Shown one piece after another: positions 18,041-27,214 of a DNA stretch of 64,000 bases. Origin of the DNA: JAWMQL01 sp033283165 (lineage in GTDB: Bacteria > Pseudomonadota > Gammaproteobacteria > Pseudomonadales > Halieaceae). The stretch spans positions 248,001 to 312,000 of the forward strand of contig JAWMQL010000005.1 of the NCBI GenBank assembly GCA_033283165.1. The letters run 5' to 3'. Position numbers and translations under genes: made by a program. Every line of letters begins with the position of its first letter. The first letter of the stretch is position 1. The notes under the pieces were generated by a model that was not told the origin of the DNA, searched no databases, and saw nothing but the letters and a program-made list of their open reading frames with translations.

Positions 18041-19840
18041 CTAGTGGACCTGCCTGGCAATAGCCTCGATCTCCTCCGGCTTGAGAGAGAGCACATCTTC
18101 GAGCTTGTTGTCAGAAAGCATGGCCTTGTTCCAGGCCTCTGTCATTTCGATAAGGCAATCTACCACGGTCTTCGTGTAGTTACTGTCGTTGATCAGGGAT
18201 GTAGCGATATCCGGGCTTATAAGGCCCGTTCTGATCAGCTTATCGACAGAGCGATTGGCGGCCTGCTCCGCCTGGCTGGCATTGACCTTGATCTCATCCA
18301 GGGCCAACAACCGCAGTGACACATCCTCGGTTTCATTCAGGGCCCCAAGGTCGCGAATTACACTCGCGATCCGCACCCGGAAGCGGTTGTACTCGCGACG
18401 CAGATGAAGGTTTTCGCTGCGCATGTACCGCACGAGGTTCTTGCGCAAATGCTTGACGGCCTTGATAGCGGTGACCAGGTCCGTATTGGCCTGGCGCAAC
18501 TTTGTCAGCGCCGCGGCGTATTCCGGCGTCGCCCTGGCCTGCGCCTTGCTCAAAAACGTTATTGTGGCGCCATGAATATCCCTGATCGTCTTGCTGTAGC
18601 CCTCGTCGATATCGATCGGAATAACCTCGCCACGCTGGTCAATCAACTCTTGCAGGTCCGACTCGCTATTGACCACTGAACGGCGCAAGCAGACCCCGTG
18701 GATAATCAGGTTTTTCGCGTTGCGAAAAAGGTGATCCGTTTCCTGTATTCCCGCGTGGAGAGCGACTGACGGTACCTCGAGTGCCGCTTCGCTGAGAAAG
18801 CGCGGAGTGTCATAGTCGCTGACCTCCTGCCGCAGGTGTTTTTCCAGGAACCTCACCAGATTTCCAGTCATGGGCAGCATCAGCAGGATACCCAGCAGGT
18901 TAAACAGCGTGTGAAAGACGGCCAGTTTCAACGTATGGTTATCAGGCGCTATCCCCACCACCGCGCTCACCGCATCCACCGCTGATAGCAGTGGCTCGAT
19001 CATGACCAGTGCCACGACACCGGTAACGACATTGAAGATGAAGTGCGCGGCGGCCAGCCGTTTACCACTGATGTTGGCGCTGAGGGAACCGAGAACAGCG
19101 GTCACCGTGGTGCCCACGTTTGCGCCAATCGCGAGCGCCAGCGCGTTCTCGTAGGTGATCTGCGAGGCCGCCAGCGCGGTAATGATCAGCGTCATGGTCG
19201 CGTGACTGGATTGCATGACAATCGTGGCGAGCATCCCGACCAGGGTAAAGACCAGGAGGCCAGTCAAGCCGGGAATCGCATACTGGGTCAGATCGATGTG
19301 GCTTGCGTAGGAGGCGAACCCCTCCTTCATGAAGTGGATGCCCAGGAACAGGAAACCGACCCCCACCATAATCCAGCCACTGCCCTTTGAACGCTCTGAC
19401 TGGCGCATGAGCAGAATGACACCGAACACCAGGATCGGCATTGCGTAGGCCGATATTTTTACGTTCATTCCGAAGCCCGCGACAATCCAGGCGCCGGTTG
19501 TCGTCCCCAGATTTGCGCCGAAGACGATACCGATGCCTTCCGCCAGCCCGATGAGCTGCGCGCTCAGGAATGAGATGGTCAGCACCGAGACCAGCGAAGA
19601 GGACTGCATCAGGGTGGTACTGATGATGCCGAAACTCAGGCTTTTCCACAGTCGGTCGGTACTGGCGGAGAGCAAGCGCTGCAGGCTGCCACCGCTGAAT
19701 GCCTTGAAGCCCTGTTCCATACAGAACATCCCGAACAGGAACAGCGCCACACCGGCAGATATGTCCTGGAAACTGCTGCTGGCCCAGAACCCGTAGGACA
19801 GGAGTATGAAGATGGAGGGGAGCAGGATGCGGCCGAGCAT
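18041..19840 (-). CDS. Na/Pi cotransporter family protein with C-terminal PhoU-like domain
   Basis: A 599-residue protein. The membrane half holds the two inverted QSSS/QSS repeats typical of NaPi-II transporters: LMQSSSLVSVL at about 78-88 and VMQSSHATMTL at about 209-219, each followed by a GANxGTT motif. Residues from about 345 to 599 form a helical, charged PhoU-like region facing the cytoplasm. It imports phosphate, or exports it in some relatives, using sodium. The ATG at 19840 gives a hydrophobic N terminus with no long extension. A coiled-coil gene follows in the same direction. Confidence 0.88.
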   Translation of the reverse strand: MLGRILLPSIFILLSYGFWASSSFQDISAGVALFLFGMFCMEQGFKAFSGGSLQRLLSASTDRLWKSLSFGIISTTLMQSSSLVSVLTISFLSAQLIGLAEGIGIVFGANLGTTTGAWIVAGFGMNVKISAYAMPILVFGVILLMRQSERSKGSGWIMVGVGFLFLGIHFMKEGFASYASHIDLTQYAIPGLTGLLVFTLVGMLATIVMQSSHATMTLIITALAASQITYENALALAIGANVGTTVTAVLGSLSANISGKRLAAAHFIFNVVTGVVALVMIEPLLSAVDAVSAVVGIAPDNHTLKLAVFHTLFNLLGILLMLPMTGNLVRFLEKHLRQEVSDYDTPRFLSEAALEVPSVALHAGIQETDHLFRNAKNLIIHGVCLRRSVVNSESDLQELIDQRGEVIPIDIDEGYSKTIRDIHGATITFLSKAQARATPEYAAALTKLRQANTDLVTAIKAVKHLRKNLVRYMRSENLHLRREYNRFRVRIASVIRDLGALNETEDVSLRLLALDEIKVNASQAEQAANRSVDKLIRTGLISPDIATSLINDSNYTKTVVDCLIEMTEAWNKAMLSDNKLEDVLSLKPEEIEAIARQVH

Positions 19841-20042
19841 TAGCTTATGGGCTGACTCTCATGGCGGCCCGAATATGAGGTAGCACACAGAAAGCAGCCA
19901 CCTTCAGGAACGGACTCATTATTCAACATGGCGTCATTGTAGTCCCGGGTATCAGCCACCACAAACCCTGCGACAGTTTACGAATCAGGAATCCAGGACT
20001 ATGTTGTAGCTGTGGCAATGGCAAGAAAAAGGATATTCACTG

Positions 20043-20477
20043 ATGGCTGACTACATCCCCCCCGCCCTGGATTGGGTTCGCGAGCAGGTCGAACTGTATG
20101 AGAGCAGCGGAGGAACCCAGGGCAACACGCTACTGGATACCGGCATGCCCTGTATTCTCGTCACCCACATCGGCAACAAGACGGGCGGCATTCGCAAGAT
20201 TCCCTTGATGCGGGTCGAAGTTGACGGTAACTACGTGTTGATCGGCTCCATGGGTGGGCAGCCGAAGAATCCCGTATGGGTATACAACCTGAGGGCAAAC
20301 CCGGATGTTCAAATTAGGGACAAGACCGAGGTATTCGACATGCGCGTCCGGGAGGTGGCCGATGAGCAGGAACGCTCACGGCTCTGGGCAGCCGCGGTGG
20401 CAGCCTATCCGCCATATGACGAATACCAGGCCAAGACCAGCAGGAAAATACCCGTTTTCATCGCTGAGCCGCGCTAG
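20043..20477 (+). CDS. Deazaflavin (F420)-type nitroreductase-family oxidoreductase (DDN-like)
   Basis: A 144-residue protein of the split beta-barrel DDN family (nitroreductase family deazaflavin-dependent oxidoreductase). The diagnostic middle block is THIGNKTGGIRKIPLMRV, then GNYVLIGSMGGQPKNPVWVYNLRANPDVQI. Characterised members in mycobacteria use cofactor F420. The family also occurs in proteobacteria, where the cofactor is less certain. No F420 biosynthesis gene is present in the window. A good AAGGA site precedes the ATG. It converges on an enoyl-CoA hydratase gene, overlapping by 4 bp. Confidence 0.8.
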   Translation: MADYIPPALDWVREQVELYESSGGTQGNTLLDTGMPCILVTHIGNKTGGIRKIPLMRVEVDGNYVLIGSMGGQPKNPVWVYNLRANPDVQIRDKTEVFDMRVREVADEQERSRLWAAAVAAYPPYDEYQAKTSRKIPVFIAEPR

Positions 20478-21298
20478 CAACAGTCAGGGGAATCGCCCTC
20501 ATAGTCGTGAACCGAAGCAATGCTCTCCCCGCGATCGTAAGCCGCCTGGCAAGCCCGCATCGCGACCAGCGCCGTTTCGCTGGTGACAACTTCCTGGAAT
20601 ACTGCCTGCTCAAATTCCAGCGCCTGATCAAGAGGTAAATTTTCGACCCGGCGCAGGATCCGTTTGAGCCCCGCCAGGGCCTCAGGGCTTTTCTGCGCCA
20701 GTTGCGATGCGATACCCGAAGCGCAGCCCATGGATTCGCCCTCGTTCACCAACCGTGTTATCGCGCCCAATTCATACAGGCGCCGGGCACTTACCGCACG
20801 GCCGGTTAACACCATGTCGGCGGCGCAGGCGGGTCCCACCAGCCTCATCAGTCGGCTACAGCCACCAATACCGGTGGTCAGGCCCGCGTTGACCTCAATC
20901 TGCGCAAATCGAGCCTGTCTTTCAGCAACACGCAGGTCGCAGGCCCAGCCCAATTCCGCCCCGCCTCCAGAGCAGTCACCGCTTATCGCCGCGATGCTGA
21001 TTACGGACTCATGGGACAGCTCTTGCAGCGTACGAAACCAGCCGTCACCGACCCCCGTCCGGAGTCGTCCCTCCACCCCGGCGCAAAGGTCTTCCAACCA
21101 GGCATGCTCGAACCAGTGCCCCTTTAACCTCGAGCCGAGCACAATCACACGCACACCTGACTCCCGGCAAGTGCAGAGCGCCTCCGCCAGTTCATCGACC
21201 GCCGCCCAACACAGTTGATTGCCGCGCGCGGCATCGCTGAAGAAAAGCGTTGCTAGTCCACCACTGTCATCCTGTTCAATCTCTATGAAGCGGCTCAT
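20474..21298 (-). CDS. Enoyl-CoA hydratase/isomerase family protein
   Basis: A 274-residue crotonase-fold protein. The oxyanion-hole segment is seen as ISGDCSGGGAELGWACDLRVA followed by RFAQIEVNAGLTTGIGG. A hydratase-type Glu may be the one in FAQIEVNAG, but catalytic class (hydration, isomerisation, hydrolysis) cannot be assigned. The start ATG overlaps the end of the Rieske oxygenase gene by 4 bp, so the two are translationally coupled. This links the enzyme to ring or side-chain breakdown after oxygenation. Confidence 0.85.
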   Translation of the reverse strand: MSRFIEIEQDDSGGLATLFFSDAARGNQLCWAAVDELAEALCTCRESGVRVIVLGSRLKGHWFEHAWLEDLCAGVEGRLRTGVGDGWFRTLQELSHESVISIAAISGDCSGGGAELGWACDLRVAERQARFAQIEVNAGLTTGIGGCSRLMRLVGPACAADMVLTGRAVSARRLYELGAITRLVNEGESMGCASGIASQLAQKSPEALAGLKRILRRVENLPLDQALEFEQAVFQEVVTSETALVAMRACQAAYDRGESIASVHDYEGDSPDCC

Positions 21299-22611
21299 TC
21301 TGAATCTCCAGAATTCAGGTATGCATCCAGCGTATTGTGGAAGTGTCTGAGTCGAAGTTCCTGGTCGCCGAACCAGGCACCGCGAAAGCTTTCAGATTGC
21401 ACACCCGCCTGCACACCGGCCACATTGTCGGCGTCCTGCTGCAGCACATCGGTCACCAGTGGCGCCACCGGATTGTCAGCGACTTCAGCGTAGTCGACCG
21501 GCGCAGGAAAAAACTTTCGTTCGCATAGAGGCGCCTGATCAGCGTCGGGAACATGAATCAGCATGATCAGGTCGTAGTACATTCTGTTCGGGTCATTTTC
21601 ATGGGGGCGGTAGCGGAAACCGTTGATACCCTCCGCAAACAGGTTCATGGCAAATCCCGGGAACAGGAAGTAGTGATACACGTCGGACAGTTGCTCATCG
21701 GTCAGGTCGCGATAAGGCAAGTACTGCAACTCATCCTGCAAATTTCGACAGAGCGCCTGTTTGGCCAGGCGAACATCTCTCGGCCGCCCTTCATAGGAGT
21801 CCGGATCCATGCCGTAATATTCCATCCATTGCTCCAGTTCCGGGAAAACCCTGGAGGCATTGCGGTATGGGGAGCTGGTAGTGCCGTATTCGTTGATCAT
21901 GCGCGAGTGCGGTCCGAGCAGTTCTATTCGCGCCACATCATGGGACCATCGCAACATTTGCGGGTGCAGGCTGCGGAAGTGGTAACTTTCGTTAAAAGCA
22001 TCCACTGCCACCTTCCAGTTGCAATCCCAGAGAAAGGTCTTGTATTCGTACAAGACCATGTCCTCCAGCCGGTAGGGAGCGAGATGATCTGGAATGACCC
22101 CCAGGAATTCCAGCAGGTCAGGGGCGTGCTGATCCAGGTTAAACCACAACCACCCGCCCCAATGTTCCACACGTACCGACACCAGGTCGAGCCCTGAAAC
22201 AGGCAGGCCGTCAGAAAAGCAGGCGAAGTTTTCGCGATCGGGGATGCCTTTCAGGGAGCCATCCACGTTCCAGGACCAACCGTGAAAGGGACAGCGAAAG
22301 AAGCGACTGTTACCGTTTACTGGCCCCTGGAGGAGACGCGTACCGCGGTGCTGGCAAACATTATAGAAACCCCGTAATTCTCCACTAAGGTCACGGACGA
22401 ATATGAAGGACTCTTTGCCGAGAGTGTGAATCGCGTAATCACCGGGAGAAGCCAGCTCCTGAATCCTTGGCCCCATATTCCAGACTTTGCGCCAGACCGC
22501 CCGCCACTCACGTTGCATAAACTCAGGTGAATAAAAGCGCTCACCGGGCGTAATACCTTTGCCTATATCGGGTAGCGCTGCCTCAGGGTCAATACCAGGT
22601 GTCAGCATCAT
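21295..22611 (-). CDS. Rieske non-haem iron oxygenase, alpha subunit
   Basis: A 438-residue aromatic-ring-hydroxylating oxygenase. The Rieske [2Fe-2S] site is C86-x-H88 and C107-x2-H110. The mononuclear iron site contains H211 and H216 in FNESYHFRSLH. Such enzymes hydroxylate or demethylate aromatic, terpenoid or betaine-type compounds using electrons from a separate reductase; no reductase gene is adjacent. It is the first gene of a two-gene unit with the hydratase. A perfect 6+6 dyad (22652-22665) lies 40 bp upstream of the start. The substrate is unknown. Confidence 0.88.
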   Translation of the reverse strand: MMLTPGIDPEAALPDIGKGITPGERFYSPEFMQREWRAVWRKVWNMGPRIQELASPGDYAIHTLGKESFIFVRDLSGELRGFYNVCQHRGTRLLQGPVNGNSRFFRCPFHGWSWNVDGSLKGIPDRENFACFSDGLPVSGLDLVSVRVEHWGGWLWFNLDQHAPDLLEFLGVIPDHLAPYRLEDMVLYEYKTFLWDCNWKVAVDAFNESYHFRSLHPQMLRWSHDVARIELLGPHSRMINEYGTTSSPYRNASRVFPELEQWMEYYGMDPDSYEGRPRDVRLAKQALCRNLQDELQYLPYRDLTDEQLSDVYHYFLFPGFAMNLFAEGINGFRYRPHENDPNRMYYDLIMLIHVPDADQAPLCERKFFPAPVDYAEVADNPVAPLVTDVLQQDADNVAGVQAGVQSESFRGAWFGDQELRLRHFHNTLDAYLNSGDSE

Positions 22612-22651
22612 CTACTTGTCGAATCGGAACAGCATCTTTCGGATTGATCAT

Positions 22652-22665
22652 CTGTACCTGTACAG
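22652..22665. promoter_or_regulatory. Short dyad CTGTAC-N2-GTACAG upstream of the Rieske gene
   Basis: Two perfect 6-bp arms with a 2-bp spacer lie 40 bp before the Rieske oxygenase start in a 177-bp intergenic region. The position fits an operator, but the cognate regulator is not in the window and short dyads arise by chance. Confidence 0.35.
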
Positions 22666-22788
22666 CTCCTTGATCGGACGCGTTGGTTTTCGTGTGGATA
22701 AATTCGGAAGCGGTAAATGGGATCGTACCGGACCGGGACTTCAGCGAGTTCAACCCGAAGCCCGGACCACGTGGGGCGACGCAACCTG

Positions 22789-25119
22789 TCACTGGCCAAC
22801 GGCCTGGTTGACCCTGAAGTCCACCCCCAGGATATTCCCTCCGCTGAAAGGATATCCCAGCGGTGCATTGACCGGGTATCGGCCGGCCGGCGAGCCTGTA
22901 TCGAGCCCGATGTCGAAGGTCTCATCAATGGAGAAGAAGGATGGCGGCGTAGCGGGCACCTTGTCCTGCGCCAGGAGTTCACCGTCAACGCTCAACGTGA
23001 ACACACCCCCACGGGCATAGCCACCCCCATCATAGCCAAAACTGAGTTGCAGCGTGTTGAGCCCACGTGGCAAAGATTCCGGGCCCACCAGGCGAATATG
23101 GCCGAGTTCAAAAACGCGATACTCGAATACCGGCAGGCCGGCTTCGTCGAGGTACAGCGACCAGCCGCCGGCGGTACCACCCATGGTAGCGATCACCCCG
23201 GACGCTGGCCTGCCACCGTAAATCTGCAATCTGGCCTGCATATCCCAGGAGCGATTCTGGATGGGCGGTGCGCCGCTTTCCGGGATGCCTATGGCGCCCT
23301 GTGGGTAGCTGAATTCGGTTCTGCCTGCGATCAGGCTCGGCATAGGGGTAGGCGAATCGAGCGAGCTGCGCAGAGGCAGTATTCCCAGTCTCGCTGCCTC
23401 CCGCATGAACAACTGGCGCATGTCAGCCAGTTTCCCGGGCTGTTCAGCGGCCAGGTTCCTGGCCTGGCTGAAATCCTCCTCCAGGTGGTACAGCTCCCAC
23501 TCATCGTCTTCAAACGGGGTCGGCTGCCGTCGCACCCCCACAGACCAGGGCAGGCGGTCATGGCGGGCCGAAGCCAGCCAGCCCTCGTGATAAATGGACC
23601 GATGACCATGAACCTCATAAAACTGGGTATGCTTGTGTTCCGGCGCGCCGGCGTCGAGGAAACTCGGCAGCAGGCTGGCGCCATCCAGCGGTAGTTGCCG
23701 GTAACCGTTGACCTCCTCGGGCAGTTCGACGCCCGCCACGTCGAGGATAGTCGGCGTTATGTCGTTGACGTGCGAATACTGACTGCGTAAGCCACCCTCA
23801 TCCGCGATACCCGCCGGCCAGCTGACCACCATCGGGTTTCGCGTTCCACCCAGGTGGGAGGCGACCTGTTTCATCCACTGGAACGGCGTGTTCATGGCCC
23901 ACGCCCAACCCGAGTGAAACTGCGGGTAACTGTCACGGCCCCCGATGTCGTCAAGCCGTTGCAACTTGCGCGAAAGCGGCTCTGCCAGACCCTGCAGGGC
24001 GCCCATATAATTGATACTGCTCTGCGGTCCGCCTTCACCACTACTGCCGTTATCTCCCACAACATAAAAGAACAGGGTATTGTCGAACGCCCCGCTGTCC
24101 TGCAAAGCGCTGGCCAGGCGGCCTACCTGGGCGTCCGTATGGGACAGAAAGCCGGCGTAGGTTTCCATCATACGTTCCGCCACCTTTTTTTCGTCTGCGC
24201 TGAGGCTGTCCCACGCGGGCAGTTCGCCAGGCCTGGGGGTAAGCTCGGCATCTCGCGGGATGATACCGGCCGCCTTCTGCCTGGCGAGGGTTTCCTCCCG
24301 CAGCGTGTCCCAGCCTCCGGCGAACCGGCCCCGATAGCGATCGATCCATGATCTGGGCACCTGCAGGGGGGCATGAGTAGCGCCGGTGGCAAAGTAGAGA
24401 AAAAATGGTCGGTCCGGAGTAACTGCCTGCTGCCTGCGCATCCAGCTGATCGCCTGGTCCGCCAGATCTTCGGTCAGGTGGTAGTCCTCACCGGCGGGTC
24501 GCATCACCGGCGAGGTACCCAGATAAAGCGTCGGCTCAAACTGGTCGGTTTCGCCACCCAGAAAGCCATAGAAGTGCTCAAATCCCAGGCCGGTGGGCCA
24601 GCGGTCGAATGGCCCGGACTGCGAGGTTTCCCAGGGTGGCGCAAGGTGCCATTTGCCGAAGGCGGCGGTGCTGTAACCACGCTGTCGCAACAGCTCTGCC
24701 ACCGTGGCAGCCTCCCGCCGCAGAATCCCCTGATAACCCGGGAAGCTGTTACTGGAATTGAGAACCGCCCCCACATTGACCGCGTGTGAGTCGCGACCGG
24801 TCAGCAGCGAGGCGCGCGTCGGCGAGCAGATAGCCGTTGTGTGAAAGCGGTTGTAGCGCAAACCTTGGGCGGCGAGGGTGTCGAGTGCAGGAGTCTCGGC
24901 GGGACCGCCGAAGGTGCCGGCCGCGCCAAAACCGACGTCGTCCAGCAGGACCACGACCACATTGGGCGCACCCTCAGGCGCTTTCACCTGCTCGATGACC
25001 GGCGGGGTCTCGCCAGCCACCGCCAGGACAGCCAGCAGCAGTCCGTTGATGAGTGCGGCGAATACTGCTGCGCCACTGAGGAAACGCTTGTGGTTTCCGG
25101 GTTTTTTGCGGGTAGTCAT
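22789..25119 (-). CDS. Arylsulfatase (formylglycine-dependent, type I)
   Basis: A 776-residue exported sulfatase. A signal/anchor helix at about 14-36 is followed by NVVVVLLDDVGFGAAG with the metal-binding D60 and D61. The active-site signature CSPTRASLLTGR starts at C98, the cysteine that is converted to formylglycine. Later blocks such as ATGATHAPLQVP, DNGSSGEGGPQ and GTRNPMVVSWP match long AtsA-type arylsulfatases. The C-terminal 150 residues are beta-rich. It cleaves sulfate esters in the periplasm or outside the cell. The ATG at 25119 is preferred over an in-frame TTG at 25155. It is divergent from the isomerase gene at 25262. Confidence 0.9.
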   Translation of the reverse strand: MTTRKKPGNHKRFLSGAAVFAALINGLLLAVLAVAGETPPVIEQVKAPEGAPNVVVVLLDDVGFGAAGTFGGPAETPALDTLAAQGLRYNRFHTTAICSPTRASLLTGRDSHAVNVGAVLNSSNSFPGYQGILRREAATVAELLRQRGYSTAAFGKWHLAPPWETSQSGPFDRWPTGLGFEHFYGFLGGETDQFEPTLYLGTSPVMRPAGEDYHLTEDLADQAISWMRRQQAVTPDRPFFLYFATGATHAPLQVPRSWIDRYRGRFAGGWDTLREETLARQKAAGIIPRDAELTPRPGELPAWDSLSADEKKVAERMMETYAGFLSHTDAQVGRLASALQDSGAFDNTLFFYVVGDNGSSGEGGPQSSINYMGALQGLAEPLSRKLQRLDDIGGRDSYPQFHSGWAWAMNTPFQWMKQVASHLGGTRNPMVVSWPAGIADEGGLRSQYSHVNDITPTILDVAGVELPEEVNGYRQLPLDGASLLPSFLDAGAPEHKHTQFYEVHGHRSIYHEGWLASARHDRLPWSVGVRRQPTPFEDDEWELYHLEEDFSQARNLAAEQPGKLADMRQLFMREAARLGILPLRSSLDSPTPMPSLIAGRTEFSYPQGAIGIPESGAPPIQNRSWDMQARLQIYGGRPASGVIATMGGTAGGWSLYLDEAGLPVFEYRVFELGHIRLVGPESLPRGLNTLQLSFGYDGGGYARGGVFTLSVDGELLAQDKVPATPPSFFSIDETFDIGLDTGSPAGRYPVNAPLGYPFSGGNILGVDFRVNQAVGQ

Positions 25120-25261
25120 ACGGGCAAGCCTAGGCACCCGGCACGATTTGCGCAATGTGGCAACCGAAATCCATCATGTGCAGTCCGTCAGTTCATACTC
25201 CGGCAGCGGCTTCTTCCCGCTATACTGCGCGATTCCAGGAGCTGACAACGTCGAGGTGAAT

Positions 25262-25909
25262 ATGCCAGCAGAGGCCGACCTGTATTTCTCCATTCGCAGC
25301 CCGTTTTCCTACATCGCCCTGCGGCGCCTGGAGCAGCTCCTGCCCGCCCAGCCGGTCGAGATAACGATTGCTATCCGGCCGGTGATGCCCATCGCGATAC
25401 GAAAACCCGAGGTGTTCGAAAGTATCAACCCACTCGCCATGCCCTATCTGGAACTGGATAGCCGCCGGGCGGCCGAACAATACGGTATCGAGTTTCGCGT
25501 CTGGCCGGTTCCTGATCCGATCGTACAGGATATGGCAACCCTGGCGATTTCCCCGGACCAGCCTCACATCTACCGCCTCACCCGGCTTATGCAATACGCC
25601 GTGGAACAGGGGGTCGGTTTTGACTTCACCCTGAAGCTGGCGACCCTGATCTGGGACGGCAGGACCGACAACTGGCATGTCGGCGACCACCTGTCCGGGG
25701 TGGCAGATGCCGCTGGTCTCTCGCTGGAGGCCATGGATGCTGCCGTCACTGAAGAACCGGAGAGATACGACGCTGCCATTGCAGCCAATCAACAGTCGCT
25801 GGCCTCAGCGGGGCACTGGGGGGTACCGACCATTGTTTATCGAGGCGAGCCCTTTTTTGGCCAGGACAGGATAGAAACGTTTCTCTGGCGTGTTGCAAGC
25901 TCAGGCTGA
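25262..25909 (+). CDS. 2-hydroxychromene-2-carboxylate isomerase-like protein (DsbA/GST-kappa fold)
   Basis: A 215-residue protein. The N-terminal DLYFSIRSPFSYIALRRLEQL has the F-x-x-S-P-x-S-Y motif with a Ser near 13 in the glutathione-activating position. The C-terminal GHWGVPTIVYRGEPFFGQDRIETF is the family signature. Known members isomerise a ring-cleavage intermediate in naphthalene breakdown using glutathione. A GAGGTG site precedes the ATG. Its place between a sulfatase/Rieske group and an exported methyltransferase-like gene supports an aromatic-catabolism role, which is inference. Confidence 0.85.
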   Translation: MPAEADLYFSIRSPFSYIALRRLEQLLPAQPVEITIAIRPVMPIAIRKPEVFESINPLAMPYLELDSRRAAEQYGIEFRVWPVPDPIVQDMATLAISPDQPHIYRLTRLMQYAVEQGVGFDFTLKLATLIWDGRTDNWHVGDHLSGVADAAGLSLEAMDAAVTEEPERYDAAIAANQQSLASAGHWGVPTIVYRGEPFFGQDRIETFLWRVASSG

Positions 25910-25920
25910 CCGGGACGGGA

Positions 25921-26673
25921 CTAGGGATTCTTCTCGAACACCAGCACGAAGCGATCAGTCTTACCGCGCACCTTGGGATCGAAAACCGACAATTCATGAT
26001 TGTCCGCCGGATTGCTCAGTACGTCGCTGGTGGCAGCCAGGGTGAATCCGAATCGCTCAATGTCCTCGATCGCAAACAACCGTTCAATACGGTGCAGGAC
26101 ATTGCTGTCACGATTACCGGAACCGGCGGCAGCGGCATGGTCCACGATCAGGAAGCGTCCGCCGGGTTTGAGTCCGGCGTGTATCTGCCGCATGAAACTG
26201 TCCACGTCGATCGCGGACCAACCACCGGCTTCGTCGATGTGATAAACATCGTGGTAGGACATGATGATCAGGGCGGCGTCGAAACGGCCCTCGCCCAATT
26301 GCAAGTCGTCGGCTTCGGATACCAGCAAGCTGACGTTGTCGATTGCACGGCCATCAAATCGCCTGGCCAGACCTTTGGCCGCGTATTTCTTGTAGGCCAG
26401 GTTGTTTTGCAGGACCACTTCACCTTCCGATCCGACCACCGCTGCCAATAGCTCGCTGTAATAGCCATCGCCACCAAAGATATCCACCACCACGCTTCCC
26501 GGTTGCAAACCGAGCAGCGGGATCACAACCTCAGGACGGCTGCGCGAATCCCGCTCGATATCAGCGGCCAGCCGGCCCGGCTTCGCCATGGCCTCGTCGA
26601 TACTGGTAGCGAGTGCCGGCATGGCCGTGGCTGTGGCGACAGCAACGGCGATACTGAAAAGAATACGTTTCAT
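25921..26673 (-). CDS. Exported class I methyltransferase-like protein (COG4798 type)
   Basis: A 250-residue protein with a clear signal peptide (MKRILFSIAVAVATATAMPALA). The mature part has a Rossmann-type motif VVVDIFGGDGYYSELLAAVVG, the acidic end of strand 2, and LKPGGRFLIVDHAA, all as in SAM-dependent methyltransferases. SAM is not known to be plentiful in the periplasm, so the activity of this family is unclear. The next gene downstream on the same strand is well separated from it. It may modify an envelope component or serve a non-methyl role. Confidence 0.8.
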   Translation of the reverse strand: MKRILFSIAVAVATATAMPALATSIDEAMAKPGRLAADIERDSRSRPEVVIPLLGLQPGSVVVDIFGGDGYYSELLAAVVGSEGEVVLQNNLAYKKYAAKGLARRFDGRAIDNVSLLVSEADDLQLGEGRFDAALIIMSYHDVYHIDEAGGWSAIDVDSFMRQIHAGLKPGGRFLIVDHAAAAGSGNRDSNVLHRIERLFAIEDIERFGFTLAATSDVLSNPADNHELSVFDPKVRGKTDRFVLVFEKNP

Positions 26674-26719
26674 AACTGAGTCCCATTGCCCGATAAGGGA
26701 GTTGACGCCAGGGTACCGG

Positions 26720-27028
26720 CTACTGTCTGTGTTTCTTCATGTCGCCTTTTTGCTCACGCTCCCGCTCTTCCCGGGTGGCAGCCTCCAGTGGGCTCTCGTC
26801 CTTCTTGCTGTCCTGACCGTGGCTTTCCAACTGGTGTTCAGCCGCGTTTTCACGGCCATGTTCCCCGGGATTGTCGGGTTTTTCCCGTTTTTTTTCTTTC
26901 TCGTCCATCAATCCCCGGTCGATGGCGGCATCGACTGCCGCTTTCTTGTCCTTGTCCTTCGAAAATACCGGCGAACTCAGGACAAACAGCGACAACAACA
27001 TGACTCCGACAACAGGTGAAAATTTCAT
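26720..27028 (-). CDS. Small exported, highly charged hypothetical protein
   Basis: The 102 residues begin with a signal peptide (MKFSPVVGVMLLSLFVLSSPVFS). The mature part is rich in Lys, Glu, Asp and His and low in hydrophobic residues, so it is probably disordered or a simple helix. There are no cysteines after the leader. It precedes the methyltransferase-like gene by 46 bp in the same direction, so the two may share a transcript. I do not recognise a family. Confidence 0.6.
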   Translation of the reverse strand: MKFSPVVGVMLLSLFVLSSPVFSKDKDKKAAVDAAIDRGLMDEKEKKREKPDNPGEHGRENAAEHQLESHGQDSKKDESPLEAATREEREREQKGDMKKHRQ

Positions 27029-27214
27029 TGTTGACCTCCGACTGGCGACTCGCCACCATCAAAGCGATTGTTTCATCCTAATCCACAATCCGACTGTTCG
27101 CCATTTACATCCCCCGGCTACCGCTTGCACTGATAAATCGATGTCATACGGCAAAAGTTTCGCCCGGCATGACCGCGAGCAGCGCCACTGACGGATCGAG
27201 CGGCCGCGAGAGGT

